Of a stretch of 64,000 nucleotides of DNA, positions 50,628-59,038 are shown in pieces (the first letter of the stretch is position 1; each line of letters begins with the position of its first letter). The stretch covers positions 1,798,001-1,862,000 of the forward strand of contig CP075368.1 of assembly GCA_019454185.1 (NCBI GenBank), read 5' to 3'. The translations under genes and the position numbers were made by a program. Source of the stretch: Phycisphaeraceae bacterium (GTDB taxonomy: Bacteria > Planctomycetota > Phycisphaerae > Phycisphaerales > UBA1924). The notes beneath the pieces are model-generated. The model did not search any database. It saw nothing but the letters and a program-made list of their open reading frames with translations, and was not told where the DNA came from.

Positions 50628-51695
50628 ATGCGAATTCAGTGTGCGCGTGTCTTGGCCTTGTCTGCTGCAATCGGAATGTGCTGTGCTGGCGCATCCGCCC
50701 AGATCACCATCCCGACCGTGCCGATCGGCAACCCCGGCAATGCACCGGACCCGTTCACGGGCAATCTCTACGGCTCGGTGGCGTACACGTACAACATCGG
50801 GCAGACCGAGGTAACCAACGCGCAGTACGCGGCGTTCCTGAACGCCAAGGCCGCGTCGGACCCGTTCGACCTGTACAACACGAACATGGCTGGGTCGGTG
50901 GGCGGCATCACCCGCTCGGGCTCGCCGGGCTCATACACCTACTCGACCGTCAGCGGCCGGGCGAATAACCCGGTGAACTTCGTATCCTTCTGGGATGCGT
51001 GCAGGTTCGCCAACTGGCTGCACAACGGCCAGAGCGACGGCGACACAGAGACTGGTGCGTACACGCTGACGCCCGACGGCATCTGGTTCAACACCATCAC
51101 CCGCAACGTGGGGTGGCAGTGGGCGGTGACGAGCGAGGATGAGTGGTACAAGGCCGCGTACCACCAGCCCGCCAGCGCGGGCGGCGATAGCGACAACTAC
51201 TGGCTGTACCCGACATCGAGCAACACGATCAACACCTCGCAGGCGAACTACAACAGCGTCATCGGCAACACCACGCCCGTCGGCTCGTACGCCGCGAACT
51301 TCTACGGCACGTTCGACATGGGCGGGAACGTGTGGGAGTGGAACGAGGCCGTCATTTTCGGCAACCTCCGCAGCCACCGCGGCGGGTCGTACAACGAAAG
51401 CGATTTCTTCCAGCGGGCCGACAACCGCATGGACATCAACGGGGGGGGCCACGGCTTCAACCTCGGGTTTCGTGTCTCCCAAGCCATTGGCCTGCCATCA
51501 TGTCCCGCTGACTACAACGGCTCCGGAGACGTGGGCGACATCCTCGACTTCCTCGACTTCATGGACGACTTCGGGTCGTGCACCAATCTTCCCTCACCCT
51601 GTGGCCAGTTCGGCAACCCCGACATCAACGGCGACACGATCGTGGACATCGTGGACTTCCTCGACTTCATCGATGCGTTCGCGCAAGGGTGCTGA
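50628..51695 (+). CDS. Secreted SUMF1/FGE-like protein with GC-type dockerin tail
   Basis: 355 residues from ATG 50628. Signal peptide (LALSAAIGMCCAGASAQ), then a formylglycine-generating-enzyme-like C-type-lectin-fold domain: GQTEVTNAQYAAFLNA, NFVSFWDACRFANWLH, SEDEWYKAAYHQP, FDMGGNVWEWNEAV, HRGGSY and GFRVSQ. The final 65 residues have two EF-hand-like dockerin repeats (DYNGSGDVGDILDFLDFMDD, DINGDTIVDIVDFLDFIDAF) ending in Gly-Cys. The tail is a Phycisphaerales hallmark thought to anchor or sort surface proteins. The catalytic Cys pair of true FGE is not evident, so it is more likely a surface-binding protein than a sulfatase activator. Confidence 0.88.
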   Translation: MRIQCARVLALSAAIGMCCAGASAQITIPTVPIGNPGNAPDPFTGNLYGSVAYTYNIGQTEVTNAQYAAFLNAKAASDPFDLYNTNMAGSVGGITRSGSPGSYTYSTVSGRANNPVNFVSFWDACRFANWLHNGQSDGDTETGAYTLTPDGIWFNTITRNVGWQWAVTSEDEWYKAAYHQPASAGGDSDNYWLYPTSSNTINTSQANYNSVIGNTTPVGSYAANFYGTFDMGGNVWEWNEAVIFGNLRSHRGGSYNESDFFQRADNRMDINGGGHGFNLGFRVSQAIGLPSCPADYNGSGDVGDILDFLDFMDDFGSCTNLPSPCGQFGNPDINGDTIVDIVDFLDFIDAFAQGC

Positions 51696-51907
51696 GGCAG
51701 TCGGCTTCTCGCCGCCGGGCTCTGTGCCTTCCCAAGTTCCGACCTCCGGTGATGCTGTCGTGGCATTGCGCTGGTTCTGTGACGGGAGCGGTGGCCGATC
51801 AGCAGATCATGGGGTATATTGGTCGTAGATCCTCCCAGGACGCTGTTGCGACCGGTTGATCAGCAGCATCCGCGTCGCGGCCCTTGCGGGCCAAGCGTCC
51901 TCAGCAG

Positions 51908-51946
51908 CCAGCCCCATTCCGAAAGGCGTGGGGCTGGTTTCGTTCT
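51908..51946 (+). terminator. Strong hairpin terminator downstream of the dockerin-tailed protein
   Basis: Perfect 9-bp stem CCAGCCCCA / TGGGGCTGG with a 12-nt loop, followed by TTTCGTTCT on the plus strand. About 210 bp after the stop codon of the SUMF1-like gene. Confidence 0.65.
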
Positions 51947-51993
51947 GGGGCCGCCCGGTCCGCGCGAGGTCCGCGCACCAGGGATTCGCGCAC

Positions 51994-52074
51994 CAACGTA
52001 TCGCATGTGTCGCACGTATCGCGGCAGGTCAGAACCTATGGCGGGAGGCATGGCCGCAACGGCCGCATGGGCCG
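51994..52074. repeat. Short 9-nt-periodic repeats related to the recombinase 5' region
   Basis: At 51995-52021 three 9-mers CGTATCGCA, TGTGTCGCA, CGTATCGCG follow each other; at about 52045-52071 comes ATGGCCGCA, ACGGCCGCA, TGGGCCGCA. A 21-bp segment here (51994-52014) matches the recombinase gene on the opposite strand (50243-50263) with one mismatch, and the second 9-mer set corresponds to its ARAAWAAG-coding part. Confidence 0.6.
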
Positions 52075-52198
52075 CAAGTCTGCGTGCCATCCCTCGGTAC
52101 CGCCTTGAGTGGGCGAACGTAGCCCACGGATGCCGCGTTCCCGCACCCGGCGTGAGCGTCTTCCCCGGCAACGGGCCGAATGGGCCGCACGGGTCCAC

Positions 52199-52594
52199 CT
52201 ACGCCATCGCGGCTCTTGCCGCCCGCACAGCCGCCGCCACGCGCTTGGTCTGGTCGTGCGCTTCGTCGGCGGTCGCATCGAGCGCTTCCCGCGCCAGACG
52301 CATCTGCTCCTCCCACGGCGTACCGGGCGGTGGGGGAACGTGCTTGTTCGGGTCCAGACTCGCCAGGCGCTCCGCCTCCCGGAAGTCCCCGCGGGCCCAC
52401 GCCAGCGTCTCCTGGATGTGCCGGTACGTCTCGCCGTCGGTGTGCTCGGGCTTCACCAGCGCCAAGCCCGGCTCGCGCGCTGCCTTCAGGGCGCAGATCC
52501 GGTGCGTGAGCATGTTGTCGCGGGCGCGGCTCTCGGCGTCGTCGCGCTGCGACTGCCGCTCGATTCTGTTCAGACGCGATCGCAGCGATCGCAT
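52199..52594 (-). CDS. Small charged helical protein of unknown function (phage-like context)
   Basis: 131 residues from an ATG at 52594, 16 bp after the zinc-ribbon gene. Highly charged and helical (RSLRSRLNRIERQSQRDD, EQMRLAREALDATADEAHDQ), with one Pro-rich turn (HVPPPPGTPWEE). No family recognised. Paired with the preceding gene, near an integrase and a tRNA fragment, it looks like part of a small integrated element. Confidence 0.6.
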   Translation of the reverse strand: MRSLRSRLNRIERQSQRDDAESRARDNMLTHRICALKAAREPGLALVKPEHTDGETYRHIQETLAWARGDFREAERLASLDPNKHVPPPPGTPWEEQMRLAREALDATADEAHDQTKRVAAAVRAARAAMA

Positions 52595-52610
52595 GGGCGG
52601 CTCCTCCTCG

Positions 52611-52937
52611 CTACGAGGTCACGAACGTCCCGCCCGCCGCGAGCCACTGCTCCAGCGGGTTGGGCGCGGCCTTGTCGAGGATCACCAGCCGAGGGTGCGA
52701 CACGCGCCCGCAACGGTCGCACCCGATCCGATCGCCGGGCCGGGTGGTCAGATCGCACTCGGGCGGCCCCTGCACGAAGTGCTGCGGCCAGCCGCGCCCG
52801 TTGCACCTCGGACACTCGCCGACGATGTCGCGCCGATCCTCCAGCCGCTTTATCGCGGCGACCTGCCTGCTAAGGAAGACGTCCCTGCTTCGCCGTCGCC
52901 ATCGGCGCCTCCAGCGCGGTGCAGCGCGGCGTGACAC
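52611..52937 (-). CDS. Small zinc-ribbon protein
   Basis: 108 residues from a GTG at 52937. After a very basic N-terminus there are two Cys pairs, CPRCNGRGW and CDRCGRVSH, the former like the CxxCxGxG of DnaJ zinc modules, separated by about 30 residues; together they could hold one zinc ion. Nucleic-acid binding is possible. It precedes the charged helical protein by 16 bp, likely the same transcript. Confidence 0.6.
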   Translation of the reverse strand: MSRRAAPRWRRRWRRRSRDVFLSRQVAAIKRLEDRRDIVGECPRCNGRGWPQHFVQGPPECDLTTRPGDRIGCDRCGRVSHPRLVILDKAAPNPLEQWLAAGGTFVTS

Positions 52938-53019
52938 CGCGCTTAAAACCGGGATCTGGCTGCACCGGCTGTCACGCCGGGTATACGCAACTCGCGTATT
53001 CAGCGTGGGTTACAAGAAG

Positions 53020-53062
53020 TGGAGCGGAGGAGAGTCGAACTCCCGACCTCATCATTGCGAAC
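53020..53062 (-). tRNA. 3' fragment of a tRNA gene (probable attachment-site scar)
   Basis: Read on the minus strand the sequence gives AGGTC, a T-arm GGGAG TTCGACT CTCCT and an acceptor 3' strand CCGCTCC plus discriminator A. This is the 3' half of a tRNA with no 5' half (GGAGCGG expected) in the neighbourhood. Integrases commonly recombine in tRNA 3' halves and leave such duplicates at the far end of the island. It differs from the tRNA-Ser in this window, so the parent tRNA lies elsewhere. Confidence 0.7.
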
Positions 53063-53172
53063 CCAAACATAACATGAGCCAGAACCCATAACCAACGCTA
53101 GAAACGACACTTCCGGATTGCAAGCGTCGTGTTCCTTGCGCGTCTTTGTACCGCTTTGCGTAGCGGAGCGCG

Positions 53173-53220
53173 GTGCACGCCGCGGTTCACGCCGCAGTGC
53201 ACGCCGCAGTGCACGCGCTC
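53173..53220. repeat. 12-bp tandem repeat, four copies
   Basis: Units GTGCACGCCGCG, GTTCACGCCGCA, GTGCACGCCGCA and GTGCACGCGCTC. It lies in the gap between the tRNA fragment and the FAD-protein gene. Each unit contains the palindrome GTGCAC (three of four). No gene is supported here. Confidence 0.8.
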
Positions 53221-53262
53221 AGACGTGAAGCAGGATCCAAGCGGAGTGAACGCTTTGGTGCT

Positions 53263-54681
53263 TCAGCCCGAGCTCTGCTCTGCGGACTGGAGCATGAAGA
53301 ACTCGTGGTTGAGAGAGGTGCCGATCGCGCTTGCTTGCATGCGAATCTCAGGGACTGCTGTCGATTCCCACATGTCCGGCCTTCGGAGTGGGCCGATCGC
53401 GAAAATGCGACCTGAAGCATTGCCGCGCCGATCGAGAACTCGCCCATGCATGTCCGTCGCGAATCCGAGCCCGAGCGGATCAATGACAGCAAGTCCGCTC
53501 GCGAGCATCGACTCGACCAGAGGGTCATTCCACCGAGCCGGGTTGACGCTCGGACCGGCACAGTTAAAGACTCGGTCTGCGTTCATGCTGTGCTCTGCGT
53601 CATGTTCGCGGCTCTGGATCACAACTCGCACCTTGTCACCGGCACTTTCATCGCTCTCGACGGCCGATACGGAGCCGCGCACGAGGCGCAGCCGTCCGGA
53701 TGCGAGGTGATGATTCACTCGCGACGCTATGCCCATGGACATGCGGTGTCGGTGGACATCCCAGAACGGACGCAGGTGTGCTGCGAATCGCTCTCTTTCA
53801 ACATCGGTCCACGAGCGCCACGCTTCGATCGTGTGAGGCCGAAGCGAATCGATCACCGCCCGCCAGTCGCCGCCCGCCTCCATCTCGCGTTCGCACGCAT
53901 TCCGAACGGCTCGCAGCGCGACCCGCGCCGAAACTCCGACGATAAGCGATCTCGCATCCCATGCCGAGACCGTTTGGCGAGCCGGCGCGTGGGAGCGTGG
54001 CAGCAGTCCTCGCCGGGACACCATCGTCACCGGCCCGCGATGGGCGAGCGCATCGAGCGTCAGCACAACATCGACTGCGGTCAGGCCGGTTCCGACGATC
54101 ACGACTCGCTCATCCCGCGCCACGCGATCGAACGCGCCTTCAGCCCACGGATTCTGCACAACGCGATCCGCCAGTCCTGATCCGTCCCTGCGAAGACGAG
54201 AAGTGTCCTCGTGCAGGCGCGGCGGCGCGCCATTGCCAAGCGCCAACACGCACGCATCCGCAACGAAGCCCGCGCCCTCACGCAGCGCGATGCACAGGCC
54301 GTCTGCACAAGGCGCAATGCCGACGCACCGTCCACGCACGACACGCACGCCCCCGCTTGCGGCAACCCTTTCGAGATGCCAGCGCAGGTACTCGCCATAG
54401 ATAACCCTCGGCACGAAGTCGTTGGGTGAGTATCGGTGCCCCCGCGCATCGAGCCACTTTACGAGATCGCCTGGTGCGTCATGCAGGATGCTCATGCGTC
54501 CCGCCGGCACGTTCAGCAGGTGCTCTGGTCGCGTCGTGCCGTAGGCAACACCCGTACCGGGCTTGTCCGAGCACTCAATGACCACGCATCGCAACGCGCC
54601 GCGCCCCACTTGCGCGATGTGGGTCGCTACGGCTACGCCGCTGCAACCACCCCCGATGATCGCGATGGTCTTCTGCTCCAT
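53263..54681 (-). CDS. FAD/NAD(P)-binding protein in the sulfate-uptake operon
   Basis: 472 residues. N-terminal Rossmann fold (TIAIIGGGCSGVAVATHIAQ), the HLLNVPAGRMS and NDFVPRVIYGEYLRWHL motifs, a second nucleotide-binding site (VVIVGTGLTAVDVVLTLDAL) and the C-terminal FNCAGPSVNPAR. This matches the FAD-NAD(P)-binding family (PF13454-like) seen beside sulfur and nitrogen uptake genes. It starts 3 bp after the stop of cysA, so it is the last gene of the five-gene operon. The reaction is unknown; a role in reducing or oxidising the imported sulfur compound is an inference. Confidence 0.85.
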   Translation of the reverse strand: MEQKTIAIIGGGCSGVAVATHIAQVGRGALRCVVIECSDKPGTGVAYGTTRPEHLLNVPAGRMSILHDAPGDLVKWLDARGHRYSPNDFVPRVIYGEYLRWHLERVAASGGVRVVRGRCVGIAPCADGLCIALREGAGFVADACVLALGNGAPPRLHEDTSRLRRDGSGLADRVVQNPWAEGAFDRVARDERVVIVGTGLTAVDVVLTLDALAHRGPVTMVSRRGLLPRSHAPARQTVSAWDARSLIVGVSARVALRAVRNACEREMEAGGDWRAVIDSLRPHTIEAWRSWTDVERERFAAHLRPFWDVHRHRMSMGIASRVNHHLASGRLRLVRGSVSAVESDESAGDKVRVVIQSREHDAEHSMNADRVFNCAGPSVNPARWNDPLVESMLASGLAVIDPLGLGFATDMHGRVLDRRGNASGRIFAIGPLRRPDMWESTAVPEIRMQASAIGTSLNHEFFMLQSAEQSSG

Positions 54682-54684
54682 GGC

Positions 54685-55755
54685 TCAGGAAGCGTTGACG
54701 AACACGCGCATGTCTCGAGGGATCACGTACACGTTGTCGCCCTGCTTGAGGCGCAGCACGCGGTATCGCTCCTGCGGCAGTTCAACGTGGATGTCGTCGT
54801 TCTCCGGGCTGGACAGCTCTACCTTCACCAGCGGGCCCGCCGCGTTCACGTGCTTGACGATCGCACGAACGCTGATGTCGCCGCGAGGGCGCGAATCGAT
54901 ATCCATCATGTGCGGCCGGACATAGACCAGCGCCTCCGCCCTTTCGTGCACACGGGTCTTGGAGTCCGCACCGAGCGTGAGCCCGTTGCCGGTGAACGCC
55001 GGACGGCCGTTGACCACGCGGGCATGGAACAGGTTGACGTTGCCCAGGAAGTTGTAGACGAACGGATTGGCAGGATGGTGGTAGACATCCTCGGGCGCGC
55101 CGACCTGCTCGATGCGACCGTTGCTCATCACGACAATCCGGTCCGCGACCTCCATCGCCTCTTCCTGGTCGTGCGTGACGAACACGCTTGTGACATGGAT
55201 CTCTTCGTGCAATCGCCGGAGCCAGCGGCGAAGCTCGACACGCACCTTCGCGTCGAGCGCACCGAACGGCTCGTCCAGGAGCAGCACACGGGGTTCAACA
55301 GCGAGCGCACGTGCGAGCGCAACACGCTGCCTCTGGCCGCCTGAGAGCTGCGACGGATAGCGATTCGCGAATCGATCCAGCTGCACCAGTTTGAGCAGAC
55401 GCAACACGCGATCCTCGATCTCTTTCGCACTCGGGCGAGTCTTCCGGCTACGCACCCTCAGGCCAAACGCGACGTTCTTGAAGACGCTCATGTGCTTGAA
55501 GAGGGCGTAGTGCTGGAACACGAAGCCCACCTGACGCTGGCGGACGTGCCGGTCGGTGATGTCCGATCCGTCGAAGAGCACGGTGCCGCGATCGGGCGAT
55601 TCAAGCCCAGCAATCACGCGCAGGAGCGTCGTCTTGCCGGATCCGGACGGCCCAAGCAGGGCAACCAGCTCGCCGGAGGGCACGTGGAGACTCACGTTGT
55701 CCAGAGCCGTGAACGTGCCGAACGTCTTGGTGATGTTAAACGCCTCGATGGACAT
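54685..55755 (-). CDS. cysA: Sulfate/thiosulfate ABC transporter ATP-binding protein
   Basis: 356 residues from the ATG at 55755. Walker [20 protein letters not shown]-loop [20 protein letters not shown] (the HYALF form typical of CysA), signature [15 protein letters not shown], Walker [18 protein letters not shown]-loop FVTHDQEEA, then a C-terminal regulatory TOBE-like domain. It powers the CysT-CysW channel. It starts 1 bp after the cysW stop. Confidence 0.95.
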   Translation of the reverse strand: MSIEAFNITKTFGTFTALDNVSLHVPSGELVALLGPSGSGKTTLLRVIAGLESPDRGTVLFDGSDITDRHVRQRQVGFVFQHYALFKHMSVFKNVAFGLRVRSRKTRPSAKEIEDRVLRLLKLVQLDRFANRYPSQLSGGQRQRVALARALAVEPRVLLLDEPFGALDAKVRVELRRWLRRLHEEIHVTSVFVTHDQEEAMEVADRIVVMSNGRIEQVGAPEDVYHHPANPFVYNFLGNVNLFHARVVNGRPAFTGNGLTLGADSKTRVHERAEALVYVRPHMMDIDSRPRGDISVRAIVKHVNAAGPLVKVELSSPENDDIHVELPQERYRVLRLKQGDNVYVIPRDMRVFVNAS

Positions 55756-55756
55756 C

Positions 55757-56677
55757 TCAGTGCGCTCCTTCCGCGCTTGCGAGTCGCGCGAACTCGCGGG
55801 CCGCATTCCATTCGACGATGCTCTTCGCGACCAGCGTGAGCACGGCCATCAGCACCAGGATTGCCGCGATCGCGAACGCCGCCGCGAACTGGTACTCCCC
55901 GTTCAGCACCTCGACGTGGAGCGGCATTGTGTTGGTCTTGCCCCGGATATGCCCTGAGACGACCGACACCGCGCCGAACTCTCCCATCGCGCGGGCGTTG
56001 CACAGGATCACGCCGTACAGAAGCCCCCACTTGATGTTCGGAAGCGTCACGCGAAGGAAAGTCTTGATACCCGTGGCACCCAGCGAGATCGAGGCCTCTT
56101 CCTCGTCTCGTCCCTGGGCCTGCATGAGCGGGATCAACTCTCTCGCGATGAAAGGCACGGTCACGAAGATCGTTGCGAGGATGATTCCCGGCGGAGCGAA
56201 GATGATCTTGATCCCACTGTCCGCCATCCAGTTTCCGAGCAGAGTCCCCGCCAGCACGCCCCTCGCGCCGAAGAGCAGCACGAAGACCATGCCCGCGATG
56301 ACCGGAGAGATGCTGAACGGCAGATCGAGCAGCGTGATGAAGAGACTCTTCCCGGGGAATCTGAACTTCGCGACCGCCCACGCGCACGCCACGCCGAAGA
56401 TGAGGTTGAGCGGGACGGCGAACGCCACGGTCAGCAGTGTCAGACGCATCGCTGCGAGCGCGTCCTTGTCCACCACCGCCTTCCAGAAAGTCTCGATGCC
56501 TCTCGACAACGCCTCATAGATGACCACCGCGAGAGGCAGCACAAGCATCAGCGTCAGGAAGCCCGCCGCGAGCGATATGAGCAGCCACTTGAACCACCAC
56601 GCCTCCTGGTTCGAGACACGTCCGGCCGCGGATCGGGATCGTGCGCCGGCCATCAAAGATGCTGTACCGCCGGCCAT
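55757..56677 (-). CDS. cysW: Sulfate ABC transporter permease CysW
   Basis: 306 residues, six membrane helices. CysW features: an N-terminal helix [49 protein letters not shown] and the EAA loop [25 protein letters not shown], ending [30 protein letters not shown]. Forms a heteromer with CysT in the inner membrane. ATG at 56677; the gap to cysT is 51 bp. Confidence 0.94.
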   Translation of the reverse strand: MAGGTASLMAGARSRSAAGRVSNQEAWWFKWLLISLAAGFLTLMLVLPLAVVIYEALSRGIETFWKAVVDKDALAAMRLTLLTVAFAVPLNLIFGVACAWAVAKFRFPGKSLFITLLDLPFSISPVIAGMVFVLLFGARGVLAGTLLGNWMADSGIKIIFAPPGIILATIFVTVPFIARELIPLMQAQGRDEEEASISLGATGIKTFLRVTLPNIKWGLLYGVILCNARAMGEFGAVSVVSGHIRGKTNTMPLHVEVLNGEYQFAAAFAIAAILVLMAVLTLVAKSIVEWNAAREFARLASAEGAH

Positions 56678-56728
56678 GTCAGATCGCCTCCGGGTTCGAG
56701 ACTACGCGTTCTGCGTTCGAGTGTGCGG

Positions 56729-57583
56729 TCACGTGTGGGCGCTCCGTCGCGTCCACGTCTGAAGCAGGTTGATGACGAGCAGCATGAAGAAGGAGACCGC
56801 CAGCATGCCGACCGCGATGGCGGTGGCCGCCGGATAGTTGAACTCTTCCAGTCGAAGGTAGATCAGCAGAGGGGCGATCTCTGTCTTCCCCGGCAGATTG
56901 CCCGCGATGAAGATGATCGATCCATACTCACCGACCGATTTGGCGAACGACAGCGCAAGCCCTGTGAGGATCGCCGGGAGAAGGGTTGGAAAGATCACGC
57001 GGATGAACGAAGACCACCGCCGTGCGCCGAGTGATGCCGCCGCCTCCTCGATCTCCGCGTCCAGATCCTCCAGCACCGGCTGCACCGTCCGCACGACGAA
57101 CGGCAGACTCACGAGAATCATGGCGATGACCACGCCCACGCGGCTGTACGCCGCCTTGATTCCGATCGGGTCAAGGAACCGCCCGAGCCACCCGTTCTGC
57201 GCGTAGATCGCCGTGAGGGCGATGCCAGCGACCGCGGTCGGCAGCGCGAACGGCAGATCGACCAGCCCATCCATAATCTTCTTGCCGGGGAATGTGTACC
57301 TCACCAGCACCCATGCGATGACCACACCAAAGACCGTGTTCACGATCGCCGCGATGATCGCTCCCCCGATGCTCAGCCCGTACGCCGCCATGGTCCGTTC
57401 GTCCGACACGATCCGCCAGAACTCGGCCCATGTGAGGCGCGACGTCATGAGGAAAAGCGTTGAAAGGGGCAGGAAGACGATCAGCCCCAGGTAGGTGACA
57501 GAGAAGCCCATGGTCAGGCCGAACCCCGGCAGCACCGAAGACTGCTTTCGTCGCCGCGCCGCGTTCGAGATCACAGCATCCAT
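56729..57583 (-). CDS. cysT: Sulfate ABC transporter permease CysT
   Basis: 284 residues from the ATG at 57583, six membrane helices. Characteristic parts: GFSVTYLGLIVFLPLSTLF, YTFPGKKIMDGLVDLPFALPTAVAGIAL, the EAA loop SLGARRWSSFIRVIFPTLLPAILTG and KSVGEYGSIIFIAGNLPGKTEIAPLLI. Also called CysU. It lies downstream of the binding-protein gene, separated by a strong hairpin. Confidence 0.94.
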   Translation of the reverse strand: MDAVISNAARRRKQSSVLPGFGLTMGFSVTYLGLIVFLPLSTLFLMTSRLTWAEFWRIVSDERTMAAYGLSIGGAIIAAIVNTVFGVVIAWVLVRYTFPGKKIMDGLVDLPFALPTAVAGIALTAIYAQNGWLGRFLDPIGIKAAYSRVGVVIAMILVSLPFVVRTVQPVLEDLDAEIEEAAASLGARRWSSFIRVIFPTLLPAILTGLALSFAKSVGEYGSIIFIAGNLPGKTEIAPLLIYLRLEEFNYPAATAIAVGMLAVSFFMLLVINLLQTWTRRSAHT

Positions 57584-57627
57584 CGAGTATGCTCCGAGAA
57601 GTGCCGCTGGCCACGGCTGCCGGTAAA

Positions 57628-57658
57628 CCTCTCCCCCGTCTGTGGACGGGGTGAGAGG
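57628..57658 (-). terminator. Intercistronic hairpin between sbp and cysT (partial terminator or mRNA stabiliser)
   Basis: Read on the minus strand: CCTCTCACCCCGTC, loop CACA, GACGGGGGAGAGG, a 13-bp stem with a single bulge, followed by TTTACC. It lies in the 127-bp gap between the binding-protein gene and the permease genes. Such hairpins commonly let the binding protein accumulate above the membrane subunits by partial termination or by protecting the upstream mRNA. Confidence 0.65.
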
Positions 57659-57710
57659 TGGAGGAGGAGAGACATGAAGTGCTTGAATGTCGTGTGTGAT
57701 GTTGACGGAA

Positions 57711-58727
57711 TCACTTGCCCGAGATGATCTTGTCGAACTTGCCACCGTCATCGAAGTGCGCCTTCTGCGCCTTCGCCCATCCGCCGAACACATCGTCGAT
57801 CGTGAACAACTCGACCGGCTTGAACTGATCTGCGTGCTTTGCGAGAGCATCCTTGCTGCGCGGACGGAAGTGGTGCTTTCCGATGATCTCCTGGGCACGC
57901 TCGGTGTAGAGGAACTTCAAGTACGCCTCGGCAGCAGCCCGTGTTCCCCGCTTGTCCACCACCTTGTCCACAACCGTGACGGGCGGCTCAGCGAGAATGC
58001 TCACCGATGGTGTGACGATCTCGAACTTGTCCTTCCCGAACTCGTTGAGCACAAGGATCGCCTCGTTCTCCCACGAGATGAAGATGTCGCCGATGCCGCG
58101 CTGGACGAAGGTGTTGGTCGATCCACGGGCTCCCGTGTCAAGCACCGGCACGTTCTTGAAGATCTTCGTGACGAAGTCCTGCACCTTCGCCTCATCGTTG
58201 TCGAACGCTCGGAGGCCGTAGCCCCACGCCGCGAGGTAGTTCCAGCGGGCTCCGCCGGAGGTCTTCGGGTTCGGGGTGATCACCGCAACGCCAGGCCTCG
58301 CCAGATCGTTCCAGTCCTGGATTCCCTTCGGATTCCCTTTGCGAACGAGGAAGACGATGGTGGATGTGTAGGGGGAGCTGTTGTCGGGGAGACGGGACTG
58401 CCAGTCAGAGGGGATCAGGTTCGCCTGGGATCCGAGCACGTCAATGTCGTAGGCGAGCGCGAGCGTCACAACATCCGCTTCGAGGCCGTCGATCACGGAT
58501 CGAGCCTGCTTGCCCGAGCCACCGTGCGACTGCTGGAACTCAATCGTCTGTCCTGTCTTCGCTTTCCACTCCTTCCCGAACTCGGCATTGATCTCCGTGT
58601 ACAACTCACGCGTCGGGTCGTACGAGACGTTGAGCAGCGTGATCTTCTGCTGGGCCGCAGCACCGCCGACAATCGCTGCGCCGAGCCCGAGTGATAGAGC
58701 CAACCTTGATATGAACGAACGAGCCAT
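57711..58727 (-). CDS. sbp: Periplasmic sulfate-binding protein
   Basis: 338 residues from the ATG at 58727 with AGGAG 7 bp upstream. Signal peptide ([21 protein letters not shown]), then the sulfate-binding family core: [70 protein letters not shown] and [16 protein letters not shown]. The SYDPTRELY and SHGGSGKQ loops hold the anion in Sbp/CysP. First gene of the operon and preceded by a sigma-54-type promoter. Confidence 0.95.
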   Translation of the reverse strand: MARSFISRLALSLGLGAAIVGGAAAQQKITLLNVSYDPTRELYTEINAEFGKEWKAKTGQTIEFQQSHGGSGKQARSVIDGLEADVVTLALAYDIDVLGSQANLIPSDWQSRLPDNSSPYTSTIVFLVRKGNPKGIQDWNDLARPGVAVITPNPKTSGGARWNYLAAWGYGLRAFDNDEAKVQDFVTKIFKNVPVLDTGARGSTNTFVQRGIGDIFISWENEAILVLNEFGKDKFEIVTPSVSILAEPPVTVVDKVVDKRGTRAAAEAYLKFLYTERAQEIIGKHHFRPRSKDALAKHADQFKPVELFTIDDVFGGWAKAQKAHFDDGGKFDKIISGK

Positions 58728-58778
58728 GGGGTGTACTCCTGAAAGGTGACGAGCCGATCGGCGGCTCACCACGAGGAC

Positions 58779-58797
58779 TTTGGCGAACGGCGTGCCA
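58779..58797 (-). promoter_or_regulatory. Putative sigma-54 (-24/-12) promoter of the sbp-cysTWA operon
   Basis: On the minus strand: TGGCACGCCGTTCGCC, with GG and GC separated by exactly 10 nt, matching TGGCACG-N4-TTGCW in 10 of 12 fixed positions. Transcription would begin near 58772, giving a leader of about 45 nt that contains a GAGCCG/CGGCTC hairpin (58751-58767) and the ribosome binding site. The sigma-54 activator gene at 61417 supports it. Confidence 0.65.
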
Positions 58798-58869
58798 CAA
58801 CTCTCTGTGCGGCCTGTGAGGGCATGCATCTGCGTTTACGGACCCAAACGCCGTCGGGACACGGAGTAT

Positions 58870-58885
58870 CCGTGATAAATCACGG
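58870..58885. promoter_or_regulatory. Palindrome upstream of the sigma-54 promoter (candidate activator site)
   Basis: CCGTGAT-AA-ATCACGG, 7-bp perfect arms, centred about 105 bp upstream of the predicted transcription start of the sbp operon, the position expected for enhancer binding. A related TCACGGAAA occurs at 58903-58911. A weaker version of the palindrome occurs in the porin/activator intergenic region (61334-61349). Confidence 0.6.
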
Positions 58886-59038
58886 CTGCGTCCTATCGCC
58901 CGTCACGGAAACTTCGCTCAAAGCTGTGCGAACATGAACCTCGAGCATGCGTACTCCGTGAGCCGATCACCAGATCACCGGAGCACGCCGCAGGCGGCTC
59001 AACGAATACACATTAACAGTGCACAAAGAGGTTCCGTC

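Larger units (their letters stand above)
51696..52198. other. 503-bp gene-free stretch
   Basis: Contains a strong terminator hairpin (51908-51946), 9-nt periodic repeats (51994-52074) and a small hairpin GTGGGC/GCCCAC at 52109-52127. A GTG-started minus-strand frame (51860-52198) follows the next gene directly, but its composition (many Gly/Pro/Arg from the repeats) does not convince. Confidence 0.5.

Noticed and set aside
50628..51695. Possible variable protein of a diversity-generating retroelement (lectin-fold SUMF1 domain).
   Set aside because: No reverse transcriptase or template repeat was seen in the window, and the end of the lectin domain is followed by a dockerin, not by a typical variable repeat ending.
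51860..52198. Minus-strand frame following directly on the 52199-52594 gene.
   Set aside because: GTG start, composition dominated by the local 9-nt repeats, and a strong terminator lies inside it; no domain visible.
53173..53415. Plus-strand frame beginning in the 12-bp repeat (HAAV repeats).
   Set aside because: Most of it lies antisense to the FAD-protein gene; the remainder is only the repeat.
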